DNA from: Cryobacterium roopkundense
GTDB lineage: Bacteria; Actinomycetota; Actinomycetes; Actinomycetales; Microbacteriaceae
Direction: 5' to 3'
NCBI RefSeq assembly: GCF_014200405.1
Contig: NZ_JACHBQ010000001.1
Coordinates: 2,170,001 to 2,234,000 of the forward strand
Length of the DNA: 64,000 nt
The translations under genes were made by a program, and so were the position numbers. Of the stretch, positions 54,890-63,794 are shown piece after piece. Below the pieces are notes generated by a model that was not told where the DNA came from, searched no databases, and saw nothing but the letters and a program-made list of their open reading frames with translations. Position 1 is the stretch's first letter, and each line of letters begins with the position of its first letter.

Positions 54890-56700
54890 GGAAGCTCCGC
54901 AGATGAGATTATTCCCTGGGTACTCCCCAGGAGAGTGATTTTGTCTGTCGACCCTACCGCGGGCACATAGAACAGAAGTTGGTCGCTGAGGATGTTCTGA
55001 ATGCCCTTCGCGGAGGACGTGATTCCGGACAGCGCCTTGCTCGAAGCGCCGCTGGGGTTCACGGTGGCTTCACCCGAAACCACGGTGACAGTCTCGGTTT
55101 CATTGACGTTGACGGCCACGATCGCGCCCGAATCATTCGTGGCAAGCGCCACCGTGCGCCCGGGACCGGCCGCCGTGGCGAAGGCCAGGGTGGCCGTGAC
55201 TGCCAGTTCTGCCGTGCGGTCCGTGCGGCTCTTCACGAATTGCGAGAGGAACTCGTCGCCTTCGGTCTGGAATAGTGCATACGACGCACTCGCTTCACCC
55301 TGCAGCAGAACATCGGCGTACGCCGTGGCGACCTGATCCGGCGGGAGCATGAGCAGCTTGCTGTCGGGCGCGATCGCCGGCGCGCCGATTGTGGCGGGTG
55401 CGACGTGCGGCGGCTGAGCGTTGGCTTCCAACCCAATCATGTACTCCACAAGATAATTCGCCCTGGGCGATTCCTGCCTGAGGATCAGGGTCGTAGGGGG
55501 AACGGTCTTATCGTCCTCCTGGATGATCGCCAACACCACGCGCGGCCAGGACTCCGATTGCTGCGGCAGGGTTACCGAGAGCGGCGGTGTGCCGATGATC
55601 GGCGGAGCGGCCACTGCCGGATCGACAGCTCGAATCTTGTAGTTGGTCAGTCGCTGTTCCAACGCCGTACCGGTGAACCGAGTGGCGATGGAGTCGGCAT
55701 TCAGAGTGGCGTCGGCCTCTGTCGTCAACGTGCCGATGTCAGTCACGATCCGTTCCAGCTGAGGAACGGTGACGGCGGCGGGCGGAACTTCAGTTGCCGT
55801 GTCGGCCTCGTCCGTGGATTCCGGTGTGGGCGTGGGGGTCGACGAGACAGTACTTCCCGCAGTGACCGGCGCGGCAGGCCAGAAGTCCGCGGAACACCCA
55901 CTGAGAAGCAGCCCGGACACCAGAAGCATAGGAACGACAGCGATCATCGGCCGGCGGGATCCAGTGATGTCCCCGGCTTTGAGTGCCTTCGGTAGGGGAA
56001 CGCGCGGCAGCCGCGGCATTCGTGGACCACGCGGCAGATTGCGGCGCGGACGCCGGGAGCGCCTCAGGTGGAGCAATGCCAGGATGTAGAGCACGAGGCC
56101 GAGAAAGAGCAGTGCGGCCCCGCCCACGAGAAGTGGGCCGGCCCACGGAGTGGAGTTGTCTGCGGCCCAGGACAGCGTGATGTCGCCCGGCGCGGGTGCC
56201 GTTCCATCAGAGGCGACGAGTACCGAAATCCCCTCGGGGAGATTCAGGGTGTGGGTGAGCGACGACGTGCCGCTGAACTCTTCGAGCCACAGGTCAGAAC
56301 CGGCGGGATTCGTGACGGTCTCAGCGACCGGAGTCGCGCTAGAGCCATCGGCGTTGGTGCTCTCGGGCGTGACGACGGCGTCTGTGACGACGGACGTCAG
56401 GTCCTGACCGGTTTCCCCGGCGCTCACCACAGCGTGCGCGTCGTTGCCGATCCAGGCTTCAATGTCTGCGGTTCGCCCGTAGGCAAGGAAAGTTGTTTCT
56501 GCACCGCTGACGCGAATCGTCTGGTTGCCCGGGAACGATGCGAGCGCACTCGAGTCGATCACCGTATACGGGGTTGCGCCCTCAACGGTCGCACTCAGCG
56601 AACTGGTCGCGGGTTCGAGAAAGACGGTCCGCTGCGCAATGCCGAGACCGATCATCACGGCCGCGAGAACGAATGCCACGATGGCAAGAACAAATCGCAC
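54886..56700 (-). CDS. membrane protein with internal lipobox
   Basis: A 604-residue envelope protein without an assigned function. Residues 1-27 are a membrane anchor or signal, 28-185 a beta-rich extracytoplasmic region, and 186-211 a membrane helix. A very basic, proline-rich loop (213-250) follows. A second hydrophobic segment (251-268) ends in LLSGC (Cys269), an almost perfect lipobox preceded by RR, and the remaining ~335 residues look exported and beta-rich. GTG 56700 has AAGGA 6 nt upstream. It is coupled to the thioredoxin-TPR gene and divergent from the coiled-coil gene. Confidence 0.82.
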   Translation of the reverse strand: MRFVLAIVAFVLAAVMIGLGIAQRTVFLEPATSSLSATVEGATPYTVIDSSALASFPGNQTIRVSGAETTFLAYGRTADIEAWIGNDAHAVVSAGETGQDLTSVVTDAVVTPESTNADGSSATPVAETVTNPAGSDLWLEEFSGTSSLTHTLNLPEGISVLVASDGTAPAPGDITLSWAADNSTPWAGPLLVGGAALLFLGLVLYILALLHLRRSRRPRRNLPRGPRMPRLPRVPLPKALKAGDITGSRRPMIAVVPMLLVSGLLLSGCSADFWPAAPVTAGSTVSSTPTPTPESTDEADTATEVPPAAVTVPQLERIVTDIGTLTTEADATLNADSIATRFTGTALEQRLTNYKIRAVDPAVAAPPIIGTPPLSVTLPQQSESWPRVVLAIIQEDDKTVPPTTLILRQESPRANYLVEYMIGLEANAQPPHVAPATIGAPAIAPDSKLLMLPPDQVATAYADVLLQGEASASYALFQTEGDEFLSQFVKSRTDRTAELAVTATLAFATAAGPGRTVALATNDSGAIVAVNVNETETVTVVSGEATVNPSGASSKALSGITSSAKGIQNILSDQLLFYVPAVGSTDKITLLGSTQGIISSAELP

Positions 56701-56947
56701 GTATCATCCTTCCGTGTTGCCAATCGGTCAGTGTGGGCACGCCCACACTACTTCCGAGTCCGATCGCAACAGACACGAATTTCCACGATACTTGGTCCTC
56801 CTGACAGCTGCCTAATAGTGCGCAGATTGCACTGTTTGTGTGGTGCACCCACGATTCATGGAGGCAGACTAAAGTTGCATCGGCCTCCCGGACTCGCGTC
56901 GCGCCCGACTCCAGTCACGTGGAAGCCCCATTTTTTGAGGAGAAACC

Positions 56948-58603
56948 GTGCCCAACGACGAATCTGACTTCACCCAGGTCTTCCGTGGCTACGACAAAGA
57001 CGAGGTAGCCAAGGCCCTGCAGGGGCTCCGTCGCGACCTGATCAAAGCCAACACCCACAGCGCGGAATCCAGCAAGGAAGTGCGGCGCCTGTCCGCCCAG
57101 ATCGACGACCTCAACGCCACAATCGACGAGGTCGGAAGCCCGACGTTCTCAGGTCTCGGCGCAAAACTCGAGAACACCCTTCGGGTGGCGGAGGAACAGT
57201 CCATCCGCGTCATCGCCCAGGCCGATAACGACGCCGCGCGGTTGCGAACCTCGACGGCCATCGAGATCGAGAATCTTCGGCGCGAGTCTGCGGAGCAAGC
57301 GGCCCGAACGCTCTCGGACGCGGATATTCGCGCCCGTCGCGTTCTCGACGATGTACGTGTGGAGGCGGACGATCTGGTGGCCCGCACCCAGGACGACTAC
57401 GCCCAGCTGACGCAGGACGCCCGCAACGAGGCGACACTCGTTCGCGGCGCGGCGGCCTCCGAAGCGGCCGAGACGCGTTCCACTCTCACGCGCGAGGTGG
57501 CTGCCATCCGAACCGCCGCAGATCGTGACGCGGCCGATGTGCGCCTCGCCGCCCAGCAGGAGGCGACGGAGGCGCACGAAGTCGCCGCAGGCCTGAGCGA
57601 AGAAACTGAGCTGGCCCGGGCAACCGTCGCACTGGAGATAGACCAGCAGCGCGCCGACGTGGCCCGCGAAACCGAACAGGCCCGCATAGAACTGGCGGAC
57701 GAAACATCGCGTGCGCGCATCACGCTGGCTCAGCAGACTGAGCAGGCGCAGGTCGAGCTGGCCGACGAAATCGACCGGGCCCGAACCGCCCTGAAGAACG
57801 AGCTCGACGACCTGCGCGCGGCATCCGCTGCCGAACGACAGCGCGCTGTCACCGAGCTCGAACGCGACATCTCCCAGCAGCGCACGGCCCTCGCCACAGA
57901 AACGGCTGCCGCTCGCGCCGACCTCGCTGCGGATATCGAGCAGGGAAATACCGCCTTCGTGCGCACCGACTCGGAGAACCGCTCCGAGCTGGCGACCGAA
58001 CGTGAGCGGGCGCAGCGCGAGCTGGACGCTCACATCGCGCTGTCCCGGCAGCACACAGATGCAGAGGCGGCCCGGCTGGCGCAGGACGTCGCCCAGGCCC
58101 GCGCGGACCTCGACGTGGAGCTGACGACCCTGCATGACGACTGCGAGCAAGACCTGCTGTCGCGACACCACACGGCCGCGGCACAGGCCGCGGCCCTACA
58201 GGAAGACGCCTCGCGCCAGCTCGCCGACACCACCGCGCGGCTGTCGGAGCTTCGCGCCCTCAACGACCAACTGGACACCGGAGCCCGCACGGAAGCCCGA
58301 GCGCTCAAGCAGGAGTCTGATGAAGCCGCCACCGCCATTGTTCGCACGGCTACGGAGAAGGCAGCCGCGATCCTTGCCGACGCCGACGCGCGGGCGAAAA
58401 GGCTACTTTCCGACGCAGAAGGCCGACTCGCCCAGATAAGGATTGAGCGCGACGCGGTAGCAGGCTACTTTGAGAGCCTGCGCAGCGTGTTGACACAAGC
58501 GGAGACCATGGCCAGCGACGACGAAGCGACAGGCAGCTCCACAGACAGCGCCACGACGAACAACGCCAGAACGAACAGCGACAGAACACCTAGTGAAAAA
58601 TAA
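56948..58603 (+). CDS. DivIVA-like hendecad coiled-coil protein
   Basis: A 551-residue polarity/cytoskeleton-type protein. Residues about 6-30 (DFTQVFRGYDKDEVAKALQGLRRDL) match the DivIVA N-terminal membrane-curvature motif, and 100-500 are one long coiled coil. From 224 to 377 there are 14 consecutive 11-residue units, e.g. RIELADETSRA, RITLAQQTEQA, QVELADEIDRA. The C-terminal ~30 residues are a Thr/Ser/Asn-rich disordered tail. GTG 56948 has GAGGAG about 6 nt upstream. It resembles Scy/FilP-type scaffolds in general architecture; it leads into a PerM-family gene. Confidence 0.9.
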   Translation: MPNDESDFTQVFRGYDKDEVAKALQGLRRDLIKANTHSAESSKEVRRLSAQIDDLNATIDEVGSPTFSGLGAKLENTLRVAEEQSIRVIAQADNDAARLRTSTAIEIENLRRESAEQAARTLSDADIRARRVLDDVRVEADDLVARTQDDYAQLTQDARNEATLVRGAAASEAAETRSTLTREVAAIRTAADRDAADVRLAAQQEATEAHEVAAGLSEETELARATVALEIDQQRADVARETEQARIELADETSRARITLAQQTEQAQVELADEIDRARTALKNELDDLRAASAAERQRAVTELERDISQQRTALATETAAARADLAADIEQGNTAFVRTDSENRSELATERERAQRELDAHIALSRQHTDAEAARLAQDVAQARADLDVELTTLHDDCEQDLLSRHHTAAAQAAALQEDASRQLADTTARLSELRALNDQLDTGARTEARALKQESDEAATAIVRTATEKAAAILADADARAKRLLSDAEGRLAQIRIERDAVAGYFESLRSVLTQAETMASDDEATGSSTDSATTNNARTNSDRTPSEK

Positions 58604-58623
58604 GTGACCAGAGGAGCCCACCG

Positions 58624-59673
58624 GTGAAGATTCAAAACGCGTTCCGCTTTGGACTCGTCGGCACACTCGGCGTCGGTCTCGGGCTCCTCATCATCACCTC
58701 GGTGATCACGCTCCAAACGATCATCACGTACATCGGGGCTGCACTGTTTCTCGCTCTGGGCCTCGACCCTGCCGTGTCATGGCTGGGTAAGCGGAAGTTC
58801 CCGCGCTGGGCTGCGATCCTCACGGTGCTGGTCGCCGTCGTGGGCATTCTGACGGCCGTCGTCTTTGCGATCGTGCCTATCATCGTGGATCAGGTCGCCA
58901 AGCTCTCCAAAATCGTCCCCGACCTGATCAAGGCCGCGAACTCGCCATCATTCATCGAGGACGTACAGAAAAACTTTCCCACGCTGGACATTCCCGTGAT
59001 CGTGAAATCCATCACGGACTTCCTAGGAGGGAACGTTCAGGAGATCACGACAACGATCGTGCAGTCGGGCCTGGCGCTGATGAGCGGGCTGTTCGGCGGC
59101 CTCATCATCCTGATCCTGACGCTGTATTTCACGGCCAACCTGAACAGCATGAAACGCGCCACATACCAGCTGGTTCCGGCGTCCAAACGAGAGCGCTTCA
59201 CCGACCTGAGCGAGCAGATCTCCCAGTCGGTGGGCAAGTACGTTGTCGGGCAGGTGGGGCTGGCTGCGTGTAACGGCGTGCTCAGCTTCATCTTCCTGTC
59301 CATCATCGGAGCGCCATTTCCAGCGCTCCTCGCCTTCATTGCGTTCCTGTTCTCCCTGGTACCGCTCGTCGGCACGATCACCGGTTCCGTCATCATCGTG
59401 GCCATGTGCCTGATCCCGGGCATTGGCAGCTCGACACTCACGGCTCTCGTGGCAGCCATTTACTACCTGATCTACATGCAGGTGGAGGCATACGTTCTGA
59501 GTCCGAACATCATGAAGAGAGCCGTCTCAGTGCCCGGTGCCGTCGTGGTGATCGCCGCTCTCGCGGGCGGGTCACTCCTGGGCATCCTCGGCGCCCTGAT
59601 AGCGATTCCCGTGGCCGCATCCGCCATCCTCATTGTGAAGCAGGTCGTCATCCCCCGGCAGAACGAGCTCTAG
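58624..59673 (+). CDS. PerM / AI-2E family transporter
   Basis: A 349-residue membrane protein with about eight helices, of the AI-2E/PerM family. Typical blocks are AALFLALGLDPAVSWLGKR, ILTLYFTANLNSMKRATYQLVP, IGAPFPALLAFIAFLFSLVPLVGTITG and the C-terminal GSLLGILGALIAIPVAASAI. AGAGGAG precedes GTG 58624. It is the second gene of a likely operon with the coiled-coil protein. The family name reflects autoinducer export in E. coli; the substrate here is unknown. Confidence 0.92.
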   Translation: MKIQNAFRFGLVGTLGVGLGLLIITSVITLQTIITYIGAALFLALGLDPAVSWLGKRKFPRWAAILTVLVAVVGILTAVVFAIVPIIVDQVAKLSKIVPDLIKAANSPSFIEDVQKNFPTLDIPVIVKSITDFLGGNVQEITTTIVQSGLALMSGLFGGLIILILTLYFTANLNSMKRATYQLVPASKRERFTDLSEQISQSVGKYVVGQVGLAACNGVLSFIFLSIIGAPFPALLAFIAFLFSLVPLVGTITGSVIIVAMCLIPGIGSSTLTALVAAIYYLIYMQVEAYVLSPNIMKRAVSVPGAVVVIAALAGGSLLGILGALIAIPVAASAILIVKQVVIPRQNEL

Positions 59674-59683
59674 CCGGCTGTCG

Positions 59684-60421
59684 TCACGAGCGCCATTCGG
59701 TCGGCAGCGGAAGCGCCGCCGGGTTGACGACGGCCACGATCTCGTCGAGAACGCGCCGGGTCATGTTTTCGCCCACCCAGAGGTGCTTGCCACCCTCGAC
59801 CGCAATTAACCGCGTCTCGGGCACGACCGCGAAACGCTCACGGGCCTCGGCCGGCTGCAGGTAGTCGTCGTGCTCGGGGATGATGGCCACGAGACGGCGG
59901 TCCTGGTGGGCCCACGCGGCCAGCTCGACATCCGTTGCCCGGTGCAGGGGTGGAGACAGCAGGATGGCACCCTGAATCGGGTGTTCGAGTCCGTATTTGA
60001 GGGCAAGCTCGGTGCCGAAGGACCAGCCCACGAGCCAGGGGTTGGGCAGTCCCCGGGTGGCGACGAAGTCCATGGCCGCGGCCACGTCGGCGCGCTCCCC
60101 CATGCCGTCGTCGAAGCTGCCGTCGCTCGTGCCGCGGGGCGACGTGGTGCCCCGCGTGTTGAAGCGCAAGACAGCGAGTCCGGCAAGGGCCGGAAGGCGT
60201 CCTGCGGCCTTGCGAAGAATGTGAGAGTCCATGAAGCCACCGGCCGTGGGCAGCGGATGGAGCGTCACGAGTGTGGCGATCGGCGCCCGGTCGATCGGCG
60301 TGGCCAACTCACCGACGAGGGTGAGTCCGTCACTCGTCGTGAGTTCGATATGTTCCCGAGTCGCGGGCAGTTCGACCGACCCTCGAATTTCGATCGGGTT
60401 CAGGGCTGATGCGTGATCCAT
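59684..60421 (-). CDS. alpha/beta hydrolase
   Basis: A 245-residue alpha/beta-fold hydrolase. The oxyanion strand VLRFNTRGTTSPRGTS and nucleophile elbow WLVGWSFGTELALKYG are visible; Asp in IIPEHDDYLQP and His in VEGGKHLW complete the triad. The family contains dienelactone-hydrolase-like and acyl-transferase-like members; substrate unknown. AAGGAG lies about 5 nt before ATG 60421. It converges on the PerM gene. Confidence 0.9.
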   Translation of the reverse strand: MDHASALNPIEIRGSVELPATREHIELTTSDGLTLVGELATPIDRAPIATLVTLHPLPTAGGFMDSHILRKAAGRLPALAGLAVLRFNTRGTTSPRGTSDGSFDDGMGERADVAAAMDFVATRGLPNPWLVGWSFGTELALKYGLEHPIQGAILLSPPLHRATDVELAAWAHQDRRLVAIIPEHDDYLQPAEARERFAVVPETRLIAVEGGKHLWVGENMTRRVLDEIVAVVNPAALPLPTEWRS

Positions 60422-60459
60422 GTGGACTCCTTGGCCGTACGGACTCTGCCGGAAAACGG

Positions 60460-60762
60460 CTATGTGATCTTCCAGCAGTGAGTGTGCCAGTGACGGCGGT
60501 TTGAGATGTCGGCGGCATCACCCAGAACTCCGTCGGCGCGCCAGGCGACGACATGCGCCGTTCCCGGTTCGACGGGCAGCGAGCAGCCAGGACACAGGTA
60601 GGTCTTCAGGGACTGCTTCGCGGGCACCGGCTGGACGTGCCAGAGGCCGTCCCTGCGCACCTCGCTGCGGCGCCAGCCGTCGAGCAGGCGGCCGAGGCCC
60701 GTGTCGTCCTCGTCGTCGCGAACCGGTGGCTTGCGGCCACGGGGTCGATTGCTGCGGGCCAT
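60460..60762 (-). CDS. conserved small zinc-ribbon-like protein
   Basis: A 100-residue actinobacterial protein of unknown function. It is basic at its N-terminus (SNRPRGRKPPV) and carries a CPGC pair, a His and a final H-x-H-x-x-x-C near 92-98 (HWHTHCWKIT), suggesting a small zinc site. TAGACT lies 6 nt before ATG 60762, so it is likely leaderless. Similar proteins, sometimes annotated as ATP/GTP-binding, are near alpha/beta hydrolases in other Actinobacteria; that annotation is not supported by a P-loop here. Confidence 0.82.
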   Translation of the reverse strand: MARSNRPRGRKPPVRDDEDDTGLGRLLDGWRRSEVRRDGLWHVQPVPAKQSLKTYLCPGCSLPVEPGTAHVVAWRADGVLGDAADISNRRHWHTHCWKIT

Positions 60763-60810
60763 GAGCTCAGTCTACGGCCGTGTCCGAGCGTGCTCAGAAA
60801 CGGGGCGGAC

Positions 60811-61497
60811 TTAATACCAGCCGGAGGCCTGTGATTTGGACCAGGCGCCGCACGGGCTGCCGTAGCGGTCAACGATGTAGCCCAGGCCCCACTCGATCTG
60901 GGTCGCGGGGTTGGTTTCCCAGTCAGCGCCGGCAGAGCCCATCTTCGACCCTGGCAGCGATTGCGGAATGCCGTAGGCACCGCTTGAGCTGTTCATTGCG
61001 TTGACGCGCCATCCGGACTCCTTCTGCCAGAGCGAAACGAGGCAGCTGTACTGGTCTTCGCCCCAGCCTCGGGCCTGGACGGCACCGTAGGCGTAGGCCT
61101 TGGCCGTGCCGGGGTCCGGAACGGCGGCTGACGGGGCCGTGAAGCTCTTGGCGGCCTCCGGTTCCGCCACAGGCGTCACGGGCACGGGTTCGGGCTTCAC
61201 AATCGCCGTCACCGTGTACCCCTCGCGGGTGACGGTGTTGGTGTACGCACCCTCGACGGAGACGGTCTGCGGCGGGGCGTCGGCGTAACGATCGCCGGCC
61301 GGCTCGACACCGGCCACCTGGAAGTACGGGGACGCGGTCGCGCCGGAATACGGATCCACAACTGTCACGAGCACGAAGGCACACGCCGCGACGAAACCGA
61401 ACAGGAAGTGAGACACCCTGACGGGCTTACGGGTTCTCCGAACGGCTGCCCTGGTCGAAACTCTGACGGGGTCGATAACGCTCAGATGCCTGCCCAT
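60811..61497 (-). CDS. secreted lytic-transglycosylase-like protein
   Basis: A 228-residue envelope protein: a short basic N-terminus, one membrane anchor (about 29-48, SHFLFGFVAACAFVLVTVV), a Pro/Ala-rich linker and a C-terminal lysozyme-like (SLT/aggregation-promoting-factor type) domain. The domain contains YSCLVSLWQKESGWRVNAMNSSSGAYGIPQSLPGSKM, with the catalytic-type Glu, and ends WGLGYIVDRYGSPCGAWSKSQASGWY. It probably cleaves or remodels peptidoglycan. ATG 61497; a TAGGGT box lies 9 nt upstream. Confidence 0.9.
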   Translation of the reverse strand: MGRHLSVIDPVRVSTRAAVRRTRKPVRVSHFLFGFVAACAFVLVTVVDPYSGATASPYFQVAGVEPAGDRYADAPPQTVSVEGAYTNTVTREGYTVTAIVKPEPVPVTPVAEPEAAKSFTAPSAAVPDPGTAKAYAYGAVQARGWGEDQYSCLVSLWQKESGWRVNAMNSSSGAYGIPQSLPGSKMGSAGADWETNPATQIEWGLGYIVDRYGSPCGAWSKSQASGWY

Positions 61498-61588
61498 ATG
61501 GTAGTCACCCTAGCCGACGATTTGGTAACGACCAAATAACGGCCGAGGGTTTACGCCGACGTGTTGCTGCGCGGAGCCCGGTCAGCTG

Positions 61589-62137
61589 TCATCGAACGGC
61601 CAGCATCACGTCGATCACACCGTCGAGAACGACATCCACCTGCGCCTCCCGGTAGCCGCCACGTTCGGCGCGGAACACGGCGGTGCGAACCTCGTCGACG
61701 CTCATCGAGCGGCCGTCCCGCAAATACTTCACGATCTTGTTGCTGAAGCGGTCCACGTCCGACTTCTTGTAACCGACACTGAGAAAACTTGTGCGGGCGA
61801 AACGATGCCCCGGCGCCCGACTCAGCCGGGCCACGAGAACATCCGTGGCCGAACGAGCCTCCAGCAGCCACGCCTGTTCACCCATCGCGCCGAGTGCGCG
61901 TTCACGTTCCCGCGCTGCGAAGGCGTCCTCAAGCCGTTCCAGGGCCGCGTCCACGTGCTGGGGCGAATACCCGCCCTTCTGCATGGAGAAAGCCGTGTGA
62001 CGGATGCTGGCGGCCGTAAGCGGCACGGAATCGTCGTTGGCGTCGTAGGCCTGCCGAGCGGACGCGAGAAAGTCTTCGACCTGCTCGAGGCTGTATCCGA
62101 GGGTCTTCTTGGCTGATCGCGGAAAAGTTGTGCTCAC
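61589..62137 (-). CDS. DivIVA-domain repeat protein
   Basis: A 182-residue protein built of four short copies of a DivIVA-type motif (F-x(n)-GY-x(4)-VD/VE): LGYSLEQVEDFL, GGYSPQHVDAALERL, VGYKKSDVDRF and GGYREAQVDVVLD. No long coiled coil is present. Multi-copy DivIVA-domain proteins of this size are known in Actinobacteria without a defined role; a location at curved membrane or the pole is likely. GTG 62137 has GGGAG about 9 nt upstream. It follows cdsA in the operon. Confidence 0.88.
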   Translation of the reverse strand: MSTTFPRSAKKTLGYSLEQVEDFLASARQAYDANDDSVPLTAASIRHTAFSMQKGGYSPQHVDAALERLEDAFAARERERALGAMGEQAWLLEARSATDVLVARLSRAPGHRFARTSFLSVGYKKSDVDRFSNKIVKYLRDGRSMSVDEVRTAVFRAERGGYREAQVDVVLDGVIDVMLAVR

Positions 62138-62182
62138 CGAGTCATTCTCCCTTAACCACGCCGCGAGCCGAAAACAGCCGGT

Positions 62183-63196
62183 TCACGCGAAGACCAGATA
62201 TAGGGCGTAGGCCGCGCAAGCGGAAGGCAGGATGGAGTCCAGCCGGTCCAGGAATCCGCCATGCCCCGGAAGCCAGGAACTCATGTCCTTGATGCCCAGA
62301 TCTCGTTTGATGAGAGATTCGGCCAAGTCGCCGAAGGTTGCCGTGAACACGATAATGCCACCGAAGATGATGCCGAACCACCAGGGCTGGTCCAGCATGA
62401 ACAGGGCAAGCAGAATGCCGGCCATAGTGCAGATCAGGGCGGCGCCGAGGAATCCTTCCCAGGTTTTCTTGGGGCTGATCGTCGGCGCGAGCGGATGCTT
62501 GCCGAAATTCAGGCCGCTGACGTACGCCCCCGTGTCGGCAGAGATCACCAGCAGCAGGAACGCGAGGGTCCACCACTGTCCCCCGGGCTGGGCGACGAGG
62601 AGCACGGCGAAGCTGGCTAGGAACACGACATAGACCTGGATGAGAACCCCGGCACCCATGTCGCCAAGTACGGCGCGGGCCGGTGCCCGATGAGCGGGGA
62701 GAACCGCCAAAGCGATCCGCCAGAGTGCGATCACCAGGATTCCGGCCAGAGTCGCCAGCCATTGGCCCGTGGGACCGAAATAGAAGGCCGCCGGCACCAC
62801 ACTGACAGCGGCAATCACAACGGGGATGCGCGGCACATTCCGTCCGGCATGACGCAACGCCTGGGCAAGCTCGAAGGACGTGAATCCGATGATCACGCCC
62901 GCAAAGATCATGAAAAGATCCTTGACGAAAATAAGGCTCACGAGCATGGCGCCACCGAGCACGAGTCCGATGAGAACGGCCAGGATCAGGTTGCGTCCAG
63001 TGCGGGCCTCGATACGCTCGCTCGTGGCGTCGAGGCTGGCGCGGGTGGCTTGCACCTGACGCTCGAAATCGGCCTTTGTTGACTGCACCTGACGCTCAAA
63101 GTCCGCCCTGGTGGACTTGACCTGCGCCCGAAACTCGGCGCGACTAACGCCGTGCCCACGCTTCGGTGGTCGATGGCTGCCCGGCTGGTCCGTCAT
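62183..63196 (-). CDS. cdsA: phosphatidate cytidylyltransferase
   Basis: A 337-residue integral membrane enzyme making CDP-diacylglycerol from phosphatidic acid and CTP. The last ~280 residues contain about eight helices and the C-terminal family signature (DLAESLIKRDLGIKDMSSWLPGHGGFLDRLDS). Residues 19-62 form an N-terminal extension of four 11-residue repeats (RAEFRAQVKST, RADFERQVQST, KADFERQVQAT, RASLDATSERI), an unusual coiled-coil addition. ATG 63196 is taken; upstream open frame lies in frr. Gap to frr is 13 bp. Confidence 0.95.
   Translation of the reverse strand: MTDQPGSHRPPKRGHGVSRAEFRAQVKSTRADFERQVQSTKADFERQVQATRASLDATSERIEARTGRNLILAVLIGLVLGGAMLVSLIFVKDLFMIFAGVIIGFTSFELAQALRHAGRNVPRIPVVIAAVSVVPAAFYFGPTGQWLATLAGILVIALWRIALAVLPAHRAPARAVLGDMGAGVLIQVYVVFLASFAVLLVAQPGGQWWTLAFLLLVISADTGAYVSGLNFGKHPLAPTISPKKTWEGFLGAALICTMAGILLALFMLDQPWWFGIIFGGIIVFTATFGDLAESLIKRDLGIKDMSSWLPGHGGFLDRLDSILPSACAAYALYLVFA
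63041..63142 (-). repeat. 33-bp repeats encoding the CdsA hendecads
   Basis: Adjacent 33-bp units, e.g. those containing TGACGCTCGAAATCGGCC and TGACGCTCAAAGTCCGCC, encode the 11-residue repeats at the CdsA N-terminus. The two central units are most alike, suggesting recent duplication. Confidence 0.7.
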
Positions 63197-63209
63197 GTGA
63201 GAACGCTTC

Positions 63210-63764
63210 CTAGATCTCGAGCAGTTCGGCTTCCTTGCGCTTGAAGGCATCGTCGATGCCGTCAACATGGCTCTTCGTGATGAGCTCAAGTTCCTTTTCG
63301 GCACGGCCCACTTCGTCGTCGCCGACCTCGCTCTTCAGCGCGTCGAGTTCGTCCTTGGCCTTGCGCCGAATGTTGCGCACGGAGATGCGCGCATCCTCTG
63401 CCTTGGCCTTCACAATCTTGACGAATTCCTTACGACGCTCTGTCGTGAGTTCGGGCAGAGTAGCGCGGATGGTGACGCCGTCATTTCCGACGTTGGCACC
63501 CAGGTTCGGAGTGTCTCGAATGGCAATCTCGATGTCGCGCAGTGCACTCTTGTCGTACGGGGCGATCAGGAGCGTGCGCGCCTCCTGGTTTTGCAGTGAG
63601 GCGAGCTGTTCGAGCGGCGTCGCGGTTCCGTAATAATTCACCAGGATCTTAGCGAACATTTGAGGGTTCGCCCGTCCGGTACGCACGGTTCCGAAGTCGT
63701 CTCTGGCGGCTTCAAGTGCCTTCTGCATACGCGCAGTGGCATCGGACAGTACATCCGCAATCAC
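63210..63764 (-). CDS. frr: ribosome recycling factor
   Basis: A 184-residue translation factor that, with EF-G, splits the post-termination ribosome. The family is clear: [65 protein letters not shown] and the C-terminal helix. GTG 63764 has AAGGAG 5 nt upstream. It lies 30 bp after pyrH, a conserved pair. Confidence 0.98.
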   Translation of the reverse strand: MIADVLSDATARMQKALEAARDDFGTVRTGRANPQMFAKILVNYYGTATPLEQLASLQNQEARTLLIAPYDKSALRDIEIAIRDTPNLGANVGNDGVTIRATLPELTTERRKEFVKIVKAKAEDARISVRNIRRKAKDELDALKSEVGDDEVGRAEKELELITKSHVDGIDDAFKRKEAELLEI

Positions 63765-63794
63765 GGTGACTCCTTCTTCGGTGGTAAGGGAATT

